Shown here piece by piece: positions 32,301 to 44,204 of a DNA stretch of 64,000 nt (position 1 is the stretch's first letter; every line of letters starts with the position of its first letter). This stretch comes from Saturnia japonica. Its lineage: Eukaryota > Arthropoda > Insecta > Lepidoptera > Saturniidae. The stretch is from contig CM065318.1 in the NCBI GenBank assembly GCA_033032175.1, forward strand, positions 18,352,001 to 18,416,000, given 5' to 3'. The notes beneath the pieces were generated by a model that saw only the letters and a program-made list of their open reading frames with translations, was not told where the DNA came from and made no database searches. The translations under genes were made by a program, and so were the position numbers.

Positions 32301-33358
32301 ATAATTATCTAAACAACAGCAAAAATATATAGAATGTATGTATATTAATATATATTACTTAACTAATATTTAGGAGACTGAGCTGCGCCAACCTAGATAC
32401 ATCTACCTGGATAAACTTGCAATATAAAACATTATCTAAATACAAAATTTTATCCTATTCGTTGGAGCCGTTTTCTCACTCACTTAATAGTATTAGATTG
32501 ATATTGTAAAAGCATTTTTATATAATCAAAGCCACATAAATCGTAGCAGCGTTCAAGCGTGTTTACCGCGGTATTATCGCTTCAATTAACCTTTACGTAA
32601 TTATTGTATTCATAGGTATAGGTGTGCCTATTTCTGAGCGTGAGAAAATCATCGCAAAATGCTATTTTCTAACTCTGACGCATGGAATTAAAACACTCTA
32701 TGCTGTAACGTATTTGATTTTTTTAAATATATTACCTGACCATTTTTACAACACACACTTGCATACATCTATCTTTTGCACTTTTGTAATGAAATAATAA
32801 GAATTTATTCCTAGATGTATTGTAAGATTTTTATATAATAATGCACGCTAGCTTAAGTATTAAATGTTAGCTTAAATGCTTAAGTATTGTTTACTAAAAC
32901 TCGTATTAAAGTGTATTTTAATTTACACTGTTTGTTACATACAATGGTCACTAATAAATTATTATTATATGGGATTTTCAAGACTATAATCGTCGTAAAA
33001 TCGGTTTAGCTGTGTTATGGCCTTATTTGTACGTACTATTGTATATACAGAACGAGTGATCTATTTTTCACATTACTGTAAAGTAATATATAAATTATAT
33101 ACAATTTTTTTAATAAAATGTTTATTTTCATAACTTTAAAAACAATTACTAAAAAAAAGTTATTTTAAAAATCCTAAATCAGCAAGGCTCGAATTAATAG
33201 CAGAAGGAACTTATTTCTATCGGTGTTCAAGGATGTTTCATAAGTTTATTTGTCTTAAAGATATTGTTCATGTTGAATAATTGACTTGAAATATGCATTC
33301 AATATACAGAAACATCATTTCAAAATCTCAACTTCTAAATAAACCAATGCAAGAGTAC
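32301..33358. other. AT-rich stretch, no gene seen
   Basis: Long AT-rich DNA. At 32825-32890 the motif GCTTAA-TATT recurs several times. No repeat family or ORF is recognised. Confidence 0.5.
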
Positions 33359-33620
33359 TGGCTCGACGCAGAGCACTGAGCGCCGAGAGGCGCGGCGCGG
33401 CGCGGCGCGGCGCGGCGTGGCGTCCCGTTGCCCTTTCCGACTTAGTCAAGACGGCTACTAGCACAAACTCGAACGAAATGCTTGTTCAACAAAAATGACT
33501 CTTACACCCAACGACATAACGTCGTCGCTAACTGCTAAAATCGTGTCGGAACTGGTAACCGGTTCCAAGAGGCTGTTTCACTACCGAACTACGCAAAGCC
33601 ACGTATTATATGTATATTAA
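33359..33620 (+). other. CpG-rich block with pentanucleotide repeat; possible host promoter or first exon
   Basis: A sharp GC island in AT-rich DNA. It holds a GCGGC pentanucleotide array (about 33389-33420), then CpG-dense unique sequence. An ATG at 33495 opens 41 codons (MTLTPNDITSSLTAKIVSEL and onward) to a TAA at 33618. A weak donor-like GTAACC follows the codons for SEL. No TATA box is clear. I do not recognise the peptide. Position and composition would suit a host 5' exon, but an origin from a repeat cannot be excluded. Confidence 0.35.
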
Positions 33621-35035
33621 ACTTTATTTACGATAACGCAGCTCTGTTCGGATCATAAAATATAGTAGACAGTTAGAATTCAATACCAATTTATTTGGAC
33701 CTTTGTAACGTGAGATATTTTACATTCACTTGAGATCATCATTAAAAAATGATGATAGAACATAACTTTGTTAGATTGTTTTACATTTAAAACAGTGAAG
33801 GCTCTTGTAAGATTTCCTGTCCATAAATAAAAATAAAATTAAGATGGCCGATAAAACTATTAGTTTATTGATGCATGAGATGGGAAAGTCAGAAAAGTCT
33901 CAAGGAAGTTATATACTAATAGATAAAAAAAAACATGTTTAACTTAATTGCAGATATATTAATATTTGAATAATAAACTGTCAATTTATACCATTTGAGT
34001 AATTAAAGAGTATATTAAATAACAAAAAGAAATTTATCTCTCTTTTTGCATCTCACTTTAAGATAGCTGTGGATTTTACATACTGGATTGGCTAGATTAC
34101 TGTATTGTAATAAACCAAAATAACAGAAAACGCCAAGTCACAAACGTCCATCAATAGTTAAGGTAATCCAAAAGTATTCGAAAAACTGCCTAACTAGTAT
34201 TATGTTGACTTGCACTTACATGCAACGCTCGAAAAAGTATAATAACGAGCACATACATAAATCAGGCATGCACACCCTACTTATCAATTACTCTTAAGGT
34301 GTATACCACGAAGATGTGTTATACATTAAATATCTTGATATTTTTCAACACCACAACCCATTCATCCATTAACATTTTAGCAGGCTCAGCTTTACCTGAC
34401 CAACTAAATCTAATCAGTTTTTTTTTCTCATTTATAGTACCGACGATGTTCATATGGTTATCCTTTTTAAACATAAGTATTAAGAAAGCTATTAGATAGA
34501 TGTATTTTCGATTTTTTTTAAATTACAGCTTTCGTCTTCGTAACAATTAAAGTCTAAGTTCAGCTATTTTAGCAGTTACAGATCCAAACGATTATAAGGT
34601 TTAACCACGTCAGATCGCATTACAAATGATATTAAACGTAAAATGGCTAAGTTGAAATAGAATGTCATCAATATGATGTTTAAAGGTATACTTCATGGGC
34701 TTGAAGAAATGGATAGTATGGTTGATGAAAGAAAGCTATACAACGTGAGTGTGGATATTAATAAAAGCTAAAAACGACTGCGACTAATTTGTGCGGTTCA
34801 AATAGAACAAATGTTGACATTACTGCCGTGTGATATAGTAAAAAGCATTCGAACCAGTGTGAAAGCTTAAGGAGTTTAATAAAGAATGTATGAGTTTTAA
34901 AAGGACAGAGAAAGGGCTTATCAAGTTGATATGACTATTAATAAATACAATAGTCCCGATTACTAGTGTTAAGAAATTTTTAACTTTTTTAAATTCCATC
35001 TCTAATCGAAGTATAAACCTTCCTCATCACACCAT
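33621..35035. other. AT-rich stretch, no gene seen
   Basis: Only short openings such as 34299-34499 (plus, hydrophobic, no motif). No repeat matches within the window. Confidence 0.5.
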
Positions 35036-35039
35036 TTCC

Positions 35040-35230
35040 AATGATCACTGGTAAAGGTTAATAACACAGAGTTTAAACATACGAATTAGCTCTCGTTTCC
35101 TCACCACAAAACAGGTATAAAACTTGTTTACAAAACCAGGAATAGAATCCAAAACCTCGGTCACGATGCTTATCGAATAAACCATCACGTTGCCGCGGTT
35201 GCCCTCTCAGGCCGGTGCCATGTGCTAATA
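35040..35230 (-). mobile_element. Possible degraded tRNA-derived SINE
   Basis: The minus strand carries an A-box-like segment followed about 40 bp later by GGTTTTGGATTCTATTCC, a degenerate B box. The plus form includes CCTCACCACAAAACAGG. The body does not match the other SINE families. Confidence 0.3.
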
Positions 35231-35461
35231 AAAACCGGTCTTGAAGTGTTTTATACTCGACGATTTTTATTTATTTATTCAATATTTTAACTTCAATTTT
35301 GCCTGTGATTTTTTTATAATATATAATAGTAATAGTAATACGTATTTTTATAATGTTTTGTATTTAGAGAGATATTAAATACTGAATATATTTTTGTTAT
35401 ACTCCGAGTTAACAATATTAATAAATAAAAATATGATTAGTGACAGAGTAATAAAAAAAAG

Positions 35462-35650
35462 TAATAATATCTTATTATATTAAGTGAGCAATTCGTATAT
35501 ATGTATATGTAATTATTTTCTCGGAAACGGCTCAACGATTTAGATGAAACTTTGCACTTAGATAATGTTTTACATTCCAAGTTTACCTAGATAGGTGTTT
35601 TTCTCTTTTTGTTTATAAGATACCGAGCAATGCTCGGCCATCCAGTTATT
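35462..35650 (+). mobile_element. Non-autonomous repeat, family D, with 3' hairpin
   Basis: Carries TCTTATTATATTAAGTGAGC, CTCGGAAACGGCTC, GATGAAACTTTGCA and TTTACCTAGATAGGTG. The hairpin ACCGAGCAATGCTCGGC is followed by CATCCAG. It lacks the left-hand GGTATCCCGAG block. Confidence 0.62.
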
Positions 35651-36478
35651 AAATAAAATAATATAATATATTTTCGTTCAAATTCAAAATAAAATGTAAA
35701 CTTTTATCACATATTCACAGAAAAAGAAACTTATTAAAGGTACATTACCGTACCTACTAAATGTTATCTACATTAATTAATAATCGGCTTAAATAACACT
35801 AGATTTATTTGGAATAAGAACAGCAGTATTATTCTGCTTGCCTATTGAATATTGAATTTGCGTTCGTAAATTACACTGAAAAAAAATCAACGTTTGTTGG
35901 GTTTAACAAAATATGTACAATTAATACTTTATATTATAGTAGTTACTTGACATTTTTTAAGTACAGTTTTATTTCATATTATTTTATTATCGTATCGCAA
36001 TCGTGTCGTCCTATGTAAATGTGTGGGTACTTTGATCACTACTGGACTACGCGAAACGTGTCTAATATTATGATTGGAGGTACAATTTATGCATATTGCT
36101 TTTTGTTTCTGGTCGCCACTTACAAATGAAACTTAGATCTAGGTAAGGTTTTATTTGCAGCAATTACTTCGAAGGTTTCTACGTAATTTGTTGCTTGGAA
36201 AGTTATAGTTTATTTGAATGAAATCTTCGTGTGACGTTCTGAGTTGTACTTTCCCACGCGATATGGATTTTAATTGACTCACAGGGCGAAATTCTCGGCT
36301 TTCACACATAAAATCAAATTCAATTTATTAATATGTAGGTCCTGGAGAAAGCACTTAACACTACCGACCATAAAAACATCATTGGGTCCAAGATATCGAT
36401 CTAGCTAATGATGATATTCTAGCGTTTAAACACTTGAAACGGAAATATTTTTACATAAATCATGCATTATATGAATGA
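35651..36478. other. AT-rich stretch, no gene seen
   Basis: No ORF or repeat match. A mild GC rise at 36235-36300 is not otherwise remarkable. Confidence 0.5.
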
Positions 36479-36479
36479 A

Positions 36480-36665
36480 TTGGTTTAGCGTTTGACCACA
36501 ACCTCACCGGATGTTAAGTGACTATGTCGCTGTAGATGGTAGCACGCTAAGCCTAGTGGAAGAATGGAGTTCAAGTGCAGCTGTCGGAATACACATATAG
36601 GTGTTTTAGCTACTTTTTTTCATCTTCAGGATGGTAGCTAGCCAGGCGGCCATCAGAAAATGCTC
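36480..36665 (-). mobile_element. tRNA-derived SINE, family 2, head missing
   Basis: Plus form: TGGTTTAGCGTTTGACCACAACCTC, TGGTAGCACGCTAAGCCTAG, CAAGTGCAGCTGTCGGAA and GTAGCTAGCCAGGCGGCCAT. It ends before the tRNA head. Confidence 0.75.
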
Positions 36666-36689
36666 GTCACTATGCTATATTTTTATTTT

Positions 36690-36850
36690 AGCTCGTCAAA
36701 TTGACGGTACTGTCTCTGATGGTAAGCACACAACGGTGACCAACAAGCGATCGGAATTCACCAGTGGTCGCCGCTGTCATGCGGCCTGCATAAATATCTC
36801 TCCAAGGGAACTATCTCAATGGTTTCTTCACGATAATTCCTTTACAGGTA
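36690..36850 (-). mobile_element. LINE 3' tail (same family as 48363-48790)
   Basis: CTGATGGTAAGCACACAACGG, CCAGTGGTCGCCGCTGTCATGCGGCCTGCATAAA and TTCACGATAATTCC line up with CTGATGGTAGGGACAGCAC and TGGTGGTCGTCGCTGTCATTCCGGTCTGCATAAA at 48378-48470. Only the tail is present. Confidence 0.6.
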
Positions 36851-36867
36851 GCTCAGGCTATTTGTAA

Positions 36868-37203
36868 AAGCTTTCGGTACCTTTTTAAGCGTATTGCCTG
36901 TACGGAAGACTGTGAGATTTGGCATGGTTAAAGTTTACATGGAGAAGGAGTTCAGAAAGCTAAAATTTATCTATAATATATGTTACTAATATATTAATTT
37001 AAATTAATTAATACTGCGAATCCTAACCCGACTAGTGCCATTGAACTTAGACCCTCTAAAATTTTGATATTGTCACTCAACGAAAAGCGTGTACTTAGAT
37101 AATACTCATTGTTTAGGTTCATGAATACTGCAAATGTCAAACAGAAAATAGTCTATTAACAAAAAGTCGCTGTTCAAATTTCGATCTTAGGGCGATCGCT
37201 AGT
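36868..37203 (+). mobile_element. Helitron-like non-autonomous element, family C
   Basis: Begins inside the family 5' region (AAAAGCTTTCGGTACCTTTTT) and runs to GGGCGATCGCTAGT, then diverges (ACTTTTAG). It lacks the usual TATTAATACGTGAAG start, so it is slightly 5'-truncated. It adjoins the LINE tail at 36850. Confidence 0.65.
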
Positions 37204-38455
37204 ACTTTTAGATAGCTGAATATTATTATTATTATAGTCACTGATCACGAAACACGAATCACCGAAATAAAGGATATTGACGGATTGACAATGTAGTCGA
37301 ATACCAACCAAGAATTTCATAGTTATATTTACTTTATATTTATTGATATATCTAATAACATAATGATCTTTAAAAGAAAGTTTGTAAATGTAGTAAATGC
37401 AAAAAGGTAATAACGGGTTTCTAACTTTTAAAAATTAATGAGTACATTAATATTATGACATGGAATACATTGTGTACGTCACAAATAAACGTGAAATAAA
37501 GCGTCACGTTAGTCCGACGTCCACTGTCCAGTAGCGTGGAATGAATCATCTATCACACGAACCGTTTCGACTTTCATTTCGTTTTGTTCCGGACAAGTTG
37601 TTGTGATAATATCACTCTGGATGTATTAGAATGCTCGCTTATTACTGACAGATTATTCAAGTCTTAAAAATCAAAATATTACTTATATTTCTTAAATATT
37701 AACAATAAGGGCAACTCATCTATACAGCTAATCAAAGATTTTTTGGCGGAATCTTTATCAGTCGTTTGGAGGTTTTAAATAATAAATTAAATTTAATTTA
37801 ATTAATTAACTATACATTTAATTATTTTTTTGTAATTATGCTTAAGTGAAGTAAATCATCATAAATAATAACTAAAAACATGCATTTTAAGTTGCCACAA
37901 TACTCTCTGGGCAGTTTTAATAACAGAGCTGCTATTAGAGAGAACTATGTTTGAAAAACACAAAAATAATTAGGATTGCAGAATTATTGATGAACAAGGT
38001 TGCCATTAAATAGAAGGAGAAAAAAAAACAATTTTGTATTTAATAGTTATTTTATTAAAAATGAATTATATATCTCGGATCGTATTGTCGATGTCGCATA
38101 ATAAAATTATAGTCTATGATTAAAATTAGTATGTGTAGTGAAGATTGTACAGGCAACACAGATTATACAAGCGAAGTATCATGGTTATATTGTTAGGTTC
38201 TGATCATGTCGTCTTCTATCTCTGAATCTACAAATCTTATAGTAAATTGAGAATATACAATAAAATAAAGGCTCAAAAATTATATAGTCGTGGTGGTAAA
38301 ATAGATGAAATATTTTTATTCGTATGAGTACATGTCAGTTTGAGAAATATTTTTTGAAATCAACATATAGTATGAAAACACAATCTACTAGTTTCATAGA
38401 ATTTGAAATCCCCAATACATCGTGGTACTGTGGTAATTAAGTTAACGTCTTCCTT
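37204..38455. other. AT-rich stretch, no gene seen
   Basis: A patch at 37480-37620 has higher GC (GCGTCACGTTAGTCCGACGTCC, GAACCGTTTCGAC) but no ORF. The rest is AT-rich and unassigned. Confidence 0.45.
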
Positions 38456-38930
38456 CTTTCTAATTAGAAGAAGTTTCTCTTATTATTAGACAGTCTTTCA
38501 AAAATCTTTCTGTAATGGGTTCCTTCAAGCACAGCATTCCAATCTGATTTGACTAATTTAGTTTTCAAATGTGTAGCATCCGCACCGAACCGAAATAGCG
38601 GTGGCTTAGCTACACTGGGTAATTTCGATACGGTAAAAAAAACGATGTTCAAAAACTCGATAGCGCTGGAACAAATACAATGCTCTCACGTACCTTGGAC
38701 TGCTCCAACACTTGCGATGATATCCACCGACACGATTCAGGTCACCATACGAATTCAGATTCGGTTTTGCACAGCGATACTTGTTGCGTGCCTCGCGATA
38801 AGAGCTCCAATATTCGACGAGTACATAAAGCATGACAGCTGTCAGCTGCGTTTGCCAGTCCCATCGAGTATTGATAATAAGGTTTTATATGAGTACGAAA
38901 CAAAATGTCTTAAAAGTTTTTTTTAGATAA
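38456..38930. other. Unassigned block open on both strands
   Basis: Balanced composition with openings of 125 codons on the plus strand (38549-38926) and 75 and 62 codons on the minus strand (38606-38833, 38464-38652). The minus product includes SYREARNKYRCAKPNLNSYG and WNAVLEGTHYRKIFERL, which look more like protein than the surroundings, but I do not recognise them. It may be a decayed transposon or an exon relic. Confidence 0.35.
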
Positions 38931-38955
38931 TATTGGCGCTTTCATATTCTGCATA

Positions 38956-39192
38956 TCTATACTAATATTATAAAGCTAAAAAGCTTGTTTGTTTGTTTGG
39001 TTGAACGCGCTAACCTCAGGAACTACTAGTTCGAATGGGAAAATTATTTTTATCCATCCCATTTATCTAGGAAGGCTATAGGCTATACAACAACACGCTT
39101 CGACCAATAGGAGCGGAGCATCAATGAAAAATATTGCAAAAACGGGAAAATTTATTCTTCTGAGAGCAGACGAAGTTGCGCGAGTCAGCTAG
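38956..39192 (+). mobile_element. Short non-autonomous Helitron with exact ends
   Basis: Starts TCTATACTAATATTATAAAG and ends CAGCTAG, with A before and T after. Internal TTGTTTGTTTGGTTGAACGCGC and GGAACTACTAGTTCGAATGG are typical of lepidopteran Helitrons. The 3' region (GACGAAGTTGCGCGAGTCAGCTAG) has the usual GC-rich subterminal sequence. At 237 bp it is a minimal element that depends on a helper. Confidence 0.85.
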
Positions 39193-40240
39193 TTAAATAT
39201 AAAAGAGATAGATATAGTTTTTTAGCTCCAGCGTTATGTGTAAAGCAAAAAAAATCGAGGATAACCTTTAATCACCCTGATTAATCACCTGATCACTTCT
39301 TTCATAAATTATTCTAAATACAGCGTTATGTTATATTATATGTGAAACCGGTCGTGTGCTACTTCTGTACACCGTCTCTAGCAACATTTGTTTTACGATT
39401 TTACTGAATTACTAATACATAACTAAAAAAATTATTATCAAAGATTTTTTGTACTGTCTAAATTCTTTAAGGTTTACCCGCACCACACACCGCACGCCCG
39501 CGCCCCGTGCCGTGGCCGCCCGCAAGCGACGGTACCTGTAACCGTGTATTATTCAGTGGCACTACTGAGTTCCATAGGGTTACATTTATTAAATTAATTA
39601 TTATTTTTCATATGAAAAAACTGACAAATTAATTTCAAAAATTCGTAGAACAAAAGTTGTTGTTTTTAGTGTATGGAACCAGCCCCTGCCCGCTTTCATA
39701 TACTTATATAATAAACAATAACGCTGTATACAAAAAATCAAAACCAAATTTAATTTATATAAGTTTCTTTAAAAGTAGGTAATATTTAAAAAAAAAACCA
39801 GCAATGTAGGTGGATCATAAAGACGGATGCGATACGACGCTATGAGTCACGATTTATAGAGATGCGTACGCGCAATAGTTTACGGTGCAAGCGTCGGATT
39901 ACAAAAACTGTGAGTGAGTCATTTCGCACTGTGTTGTTGTTATGTGATAGTTTTATAACATTACGTTTGCTTTTGTTTTCCTAATAACGTATGAGTCTTC
40001 ATATTCACTGAAATCACTCACGTGTTCACTTTAACAATTAATTGGACTAAATTATGATTTTTTAAGTCTTTCATACAAACATTTTTATGTTACTCTTTTC
40101 TAAATTGCTTTTGTAAAAATATAAATATTATAGCATGTAATTTAAAAAATACTACAATCCTTAATTCGCATATCTTTATACGCAAGTCGACATATTCTAA
40201 ATAAATTTAATATTTTACACAACCAACCATCAATTGAAAA
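39193..40240. other. AT-rich stretch with two GC patches
   Basis: A GC-rich patch lies at 39475-39550 (GCACGCCCGCGCCCCGTGCC) and a CpG-containing patch at 39820-39920. No ORF or clear core promoter accompanies either. Confidence 0.45.
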
Positions 40241-40243
40241 TTT

Positions 40244-40626
40244 AATAAGCCACCGACGCAAGTAACCTGTTTATTGAGACCATTCAAGGGAGCCCAAATA
40301 CAGTATATCTGCTGTACGGTGGTGACGAGTTAGGTATCCTAAGGATTCCGGATGACACTTCAGTCCCAGGCCAAGGTTATTTCAATATCATTGAAGTAAC
40401 AAAATACCCAATCTATTTATCAACTAGAAAACAGCTGTTGATCTTCAACCGGCTGAACAGATTTTCTTGAATCATAGCTAACAGCAGCTAAGATCAAGTC
40501 ATCTTTCAATTAAAAAAAACTGGATCAAAATCGGTTTAGCCGTTTGTGAGCTACAGTGCCACAGACAGACAGACAGACACAAACGTAAAACTTATAACAA
40601 CCCTCTTTTTATGTCGGGAATAAAAA
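40244..40626 (+). mobile_element. Dispersed retroposon-like repeat, family E
   Basis: Shares with 44205-44515 the order AATACAGTATATCTGCTGTA, GAAGTAACA-AGTAC, GAAAAGCTG-TGATCTTCAA, GATCAAGT, TTGTGAGCTACAGTGCCACAGA, a CAGA microsatellite, and the end CCTCTTTTTATGTCGGGAATAAAAA. The A-rich end suggests insertion by retroposition. From memory the CTCTTTTT-G-CGGG-TAAAAA end is common in Lepidoptera. No coding sequence is present. Confidence 0.65.
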
Positions 40627-41745
40627 CAAGCGTTCATATTAAAGCAATCTATATTCTATGATTAATTGACCATAATAGGAGGTAACTTGGCAATTTTATC
40701 TTCTATGTCTTGTCAGTTCCTGTACATAGCAGTTTAAATACTTTGAGTTTAAGAACGGTTCCACGTTAAGCCTAGAAAGAGAACTAAGTGACAGAAATGA
40801 GATACTCTGTGATCAGCTCTTCAATTTATAAGATAGCACTATGAAAAACTGATACTATGATCAGCCTCGTCGTAGGATATAAATCAAAATCTTTGGGTGC
40901 AGAGTAGACTTGACTTATTAAAAAGACATTGAAACTAGAAAAGGTAAGAAGTGAAAGTTAGGTTATTATAGTGAGTAAAGTGAATGAACGTAAGTACAAA
41001 TTAGGAAGGACAGAGAGCAGAACCACAAAATTGCCCAACAGAGTCCATTAAGGATATATATAACCTTAAAGCTACTTATACCCAACTAATTCCGTACCGG
41101 TTCTAGATGTAGGTTGCAATATAATTCCTCAATCTAATGTATTTTAATACAAATTAAGCTCCAAGGTAGTTAGAATTATTTTCACTTTCAGAAATGAGCT
41201 GAATAATAAAATTGCGTGTGTATGTGTATGTATGCTGTAAAGAGTAAGCATACACACCTACATATATAGTGTATAGCCTCCATGTTTTTAACGTAGTAAT
41301 AATGATCAGATGGTTCCACTTTTGACCACCAGACGGTGTAATTATCGAATGATATAATAATAATAGCAGACTGCAATAATAATAACAGTCATCACGCAGA
41401 CTATACATTGCACACTGTATAGCCAACAAACACAGACTATACATACAAATCTTACGCTTTTTTTTAATGTTACGAACGTTTTTTGCCGACTAGGGTACTC
41501 CTCCGCAACGCCCCTTAAGGAACTTCCAATATTAAAAAGATATATTTTTTATGAAACAAAAGTAGAAAGTAATCAATCAGTCAGACTACTTGTAATCACT
41601 ACAACCTATAAATGTCGTTATCTAAGTAAAAACAGTACCTACTTTAGTCCCAACTGAAGCCAATCACTCATAAGTTGGTACTTTTGATGTTTTTATTTTA
41701 ACATTTGCTACTTTGTGGTGGGTTTAGGTGGGGTACCGCAATTAA
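40627..41745. other. AT-rich stretch, no gene seen
   Basis: Short openings on the minus strand at 41154-41444 have low-complexity products (tyrosine-, leucine-rich). No repeat match. Confidence 0.5.
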
Positions 41746-41898
41746 AATTCAAAATCAAAATATTCTTTATTCAATTTAGGCCATAAGAAGGCACTTATGA
41801 ACATCAAAAACACACACTCACACACTCAAACATCAAAACGCAAAACATCCCAGGCCATCGAGAAGAATTGGCAAGAAACTCGATCGACAACATAATTA
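41746..41898 (-). mobile_element. 3' end of a Jockey/CR1-group LINE
   Basis: Plus form: ATTCTTTATTCAATTTAGGCC, GGCACTTATGAACATCAAAA, AAACATCCCAGGCCATCGAGAAG and GAAACTCGATCG. A CACACTCA repeat has expanded inside it. Only the tail is present. Confidence 0.7.
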
Positions 41899-42710
41899 TT
41901 AACCACAATCAACACTTAAACATTAATTATATTTATAAAAACTAACTAGGACTTAAAGGAAGTGAAGACGATAAACTAAGGTATGAGTTTAAAATTTAAT
42001 TTTCAGACAGATACTTGTAACTAACGTTCAACGAATTTTTGTTGACGTTTTTGTTTAGTTACCCTAAACGACATTGTCACCGGAATTAATATGCAAATGA
42101 AAAACCAAAGATGTTTATACATAGTCCTTTCTTTTATCCTATTTCTATATTTTTTTCTTTTATTTAAAAAAGTAATATGTTTACTATATTACAACTGCAA
42201 CCGCTAAAAAAAGAATATACCTTATTATAAAAAAGTGTCATTAAAATCGATACATAATAATTATACATTTAATTTTAAAAAAGTTTTTTTTAAATGAAGA
42301 ATTATATTTAAAAATTGGTCAAGCACTACCTATATAATTAGAATCGTTTCTTAGTTATACTTTTTAAATGGTAGTTTTAACTTGGGCACAAACTTCCGCC
42401 TTTCAAGTCCATATCTAGATTTCGATGAATTACCTACTAAAATATATATAAAAAATAAAAAATCTTAGTCAATCCAATTCTTATAATCGTTCAAGTATTT
42501 AAATAAATTATAACAGCATCATCAACCAACAAATCTTGTAACATCACATAACCTTAGACCCCCCAATATCTCGAGTTCGCGGAGGGACCACTAAGATTTT
42601 TAATTTAGATAAAAAAAGGAAAATAGTATGATGGCATCATTTTACATGCGTGCCCGAGGCTTTCATCAATGAATCGAGATATTTGGATAGGCAATCGCTT
42701 TTTTATTTTA
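41899..42710. other. AT-rich stretch, no gene seen
   Basis: Extremely AT-rich from 42100 to 42500. Nothing recognisable. Confidence 0.5.
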
Positions 42711-42712
42711 TA

Positions 42713-43155
42713 CTAGCTGTGCTTCGCTAGCTTCGCTCACGTGGACTACAGAATGCCCGCGCGAATATTGCTCCCCCGCTACCGGCTATTTTAAAGACAA
42801 AAATGCTTATTGTGGGAGTTCTTTTAGAATATAGACATATACTCTCCCAGACTTTTTTGTAGGTCTTTTTAATGTCTACAATTATTTAGTAGATACATTA
42901 ATTTGCTATATATCTTATGGTTTACTCAGCGTAAGTTATTTAAGTGCCCGAATTGATTCACCATGACAAGTTTTTTTATTTGTTTCGGAGATTACCCGGA
43001 ACAAACAGACAGATAGACAAAAATTTTTAAAATTGGCTTTTTGTAATAGTTGTCGTATATTCTTTAATATGCATTTATTAAAAACCTGTTATTTTGATAT
43101 TACAAACAGACACTTAAATTTTATTAACTGTTTATAAGATTAAATAAAATTTTAA
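42713..43155 (-). mobile_element. Helitron-like element, 3' end on minus strand, with family G body
   Basis: The plus strand reads ACTAGCTGTGCTTCGCTAGCTTCGCTCACGTGG, the reverse complement of a Helitron 3' end (...CAGCTAGT). The body (GGTTTACTCAGCGTAAGTTATTTAAGTGCCCGAA, CCGGAACAAACAGACAGATAGAC, TTACAAACAGACAC) recurs in part at 17690, 29915 and 58030. A second CTAG at 43168-43171 marks the possible end of another copy. Confidence 0.5.
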
Positions 43156-43194
43156 ACATTCAAAATACTAGCTGTTATCCTATCCACTTCGCTG

Positions 43195-43452
43195 ATATGC
43201 CTGAATGAGACTGAAGATTTGGGTGAAGAAAAACATCGTGATGAAACCATAGCATGGTGGTAGGGCTTTTTCTAATATCCACCTACCTAGCCACCACTCT
43301 CAAGGTGAAAATCTGTCGCTTAAACACCAATAGGTGTATTACGGCGGCTGCACTTGAGACGCAGTCAACCACTAAGCTTAGCGTTCAACCATTTTGGGCC
43401 ACATCGTCACTTAGATCAGGGGAGATTGTGGCCGTCACGCTAAACCTATAAC
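43195..43452 (+). mobile_element. tRNA-derived SINE, family 2, 5'-truncated
   Basis: Runs from GGGTGAAGAAAAACATCGTGATG to GTGGCCGTCACGCTAAACCTATAA, with all body blocks. The tRNA head is missing. The plus ORF at 43254-43451 lies within it and is not a gene. Confidence 0.78.
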
Positions 43453-44204
43453 TATAAAAAATGATTTTTTTTTTCTATCAACTGACTTTAAAAATTGTAT
43501 TTAATTACAATCATTTGAAATAATGATTTTTCCGCCACGTGACGTATACGAGGCTAACTTTCAGGAAAGTGTTACTTCTTACAAGTGGAGCTTGTGCTTA
43601 CCTATGGAACCATCTCCCGGCCAATGGGATCCCTCTTTCTTGCTCATCATGTTTGTTTTATTTTTAAATTCAATTTTCTATAAGACTATCGACAATAACA
43701 TTTTTTCCACATTACCGCTGGTTTGCTGGTAGAAAATGCTTTATAGTATTAATTTCACCAGTGTATAAAGTAAAAGTGCAAGAAAGTATTATTTCATTAA
43801 TTCAATGTTGTTGAATATAGTTAAAAAATCACTTGTTTTGTGGGTGCAATTTCAAACAACAAGAACATAAAAGGTTTGTAATTGACTACCTATCCAGTAT
43901 TAATAGATTCTATGTTGATTTTCTTGCATACGCCCGTTGTTTACATCCGTGCGCTTAAAGTGATGGGAGCGGACTTATCTAGTATGTCTATTTCATTTTA
44001 ATAAGTTTACTGTGCTCTACTGTTGTAAACCGTGAGGTCTTTTTAGAAATTAAACAATTATACAACATTACGCCACCTAATCCTGTTAGTGGTAGTCAAA
44101 TTTATATTATTGCTCGAAACTCGTTATTTAAAGACATGAGATTTATATACAGTCATACAGTATAATTATGAATAACAACCGACATAAGTATTCTATTCAA
44201 TGAG
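43453..44204. other. Unassigned stretch with one short ORF
   Basis: The plus ORF at 43523-43732 (69 codons, ATG start) begins with a plausible soluble segment (VYEANFQESVTSYKWSLCLP) and ends hydrophobic. No motif or neighbour supports a function. Confidence 0.4.

Noticed and set aside
40562..40582. CAGA microsatellite as a possible CRISPR-like or regulatory array
   Set aside because: A short simple repeat that is part of the dispersed family E element and occurs at the same place in the second copy.
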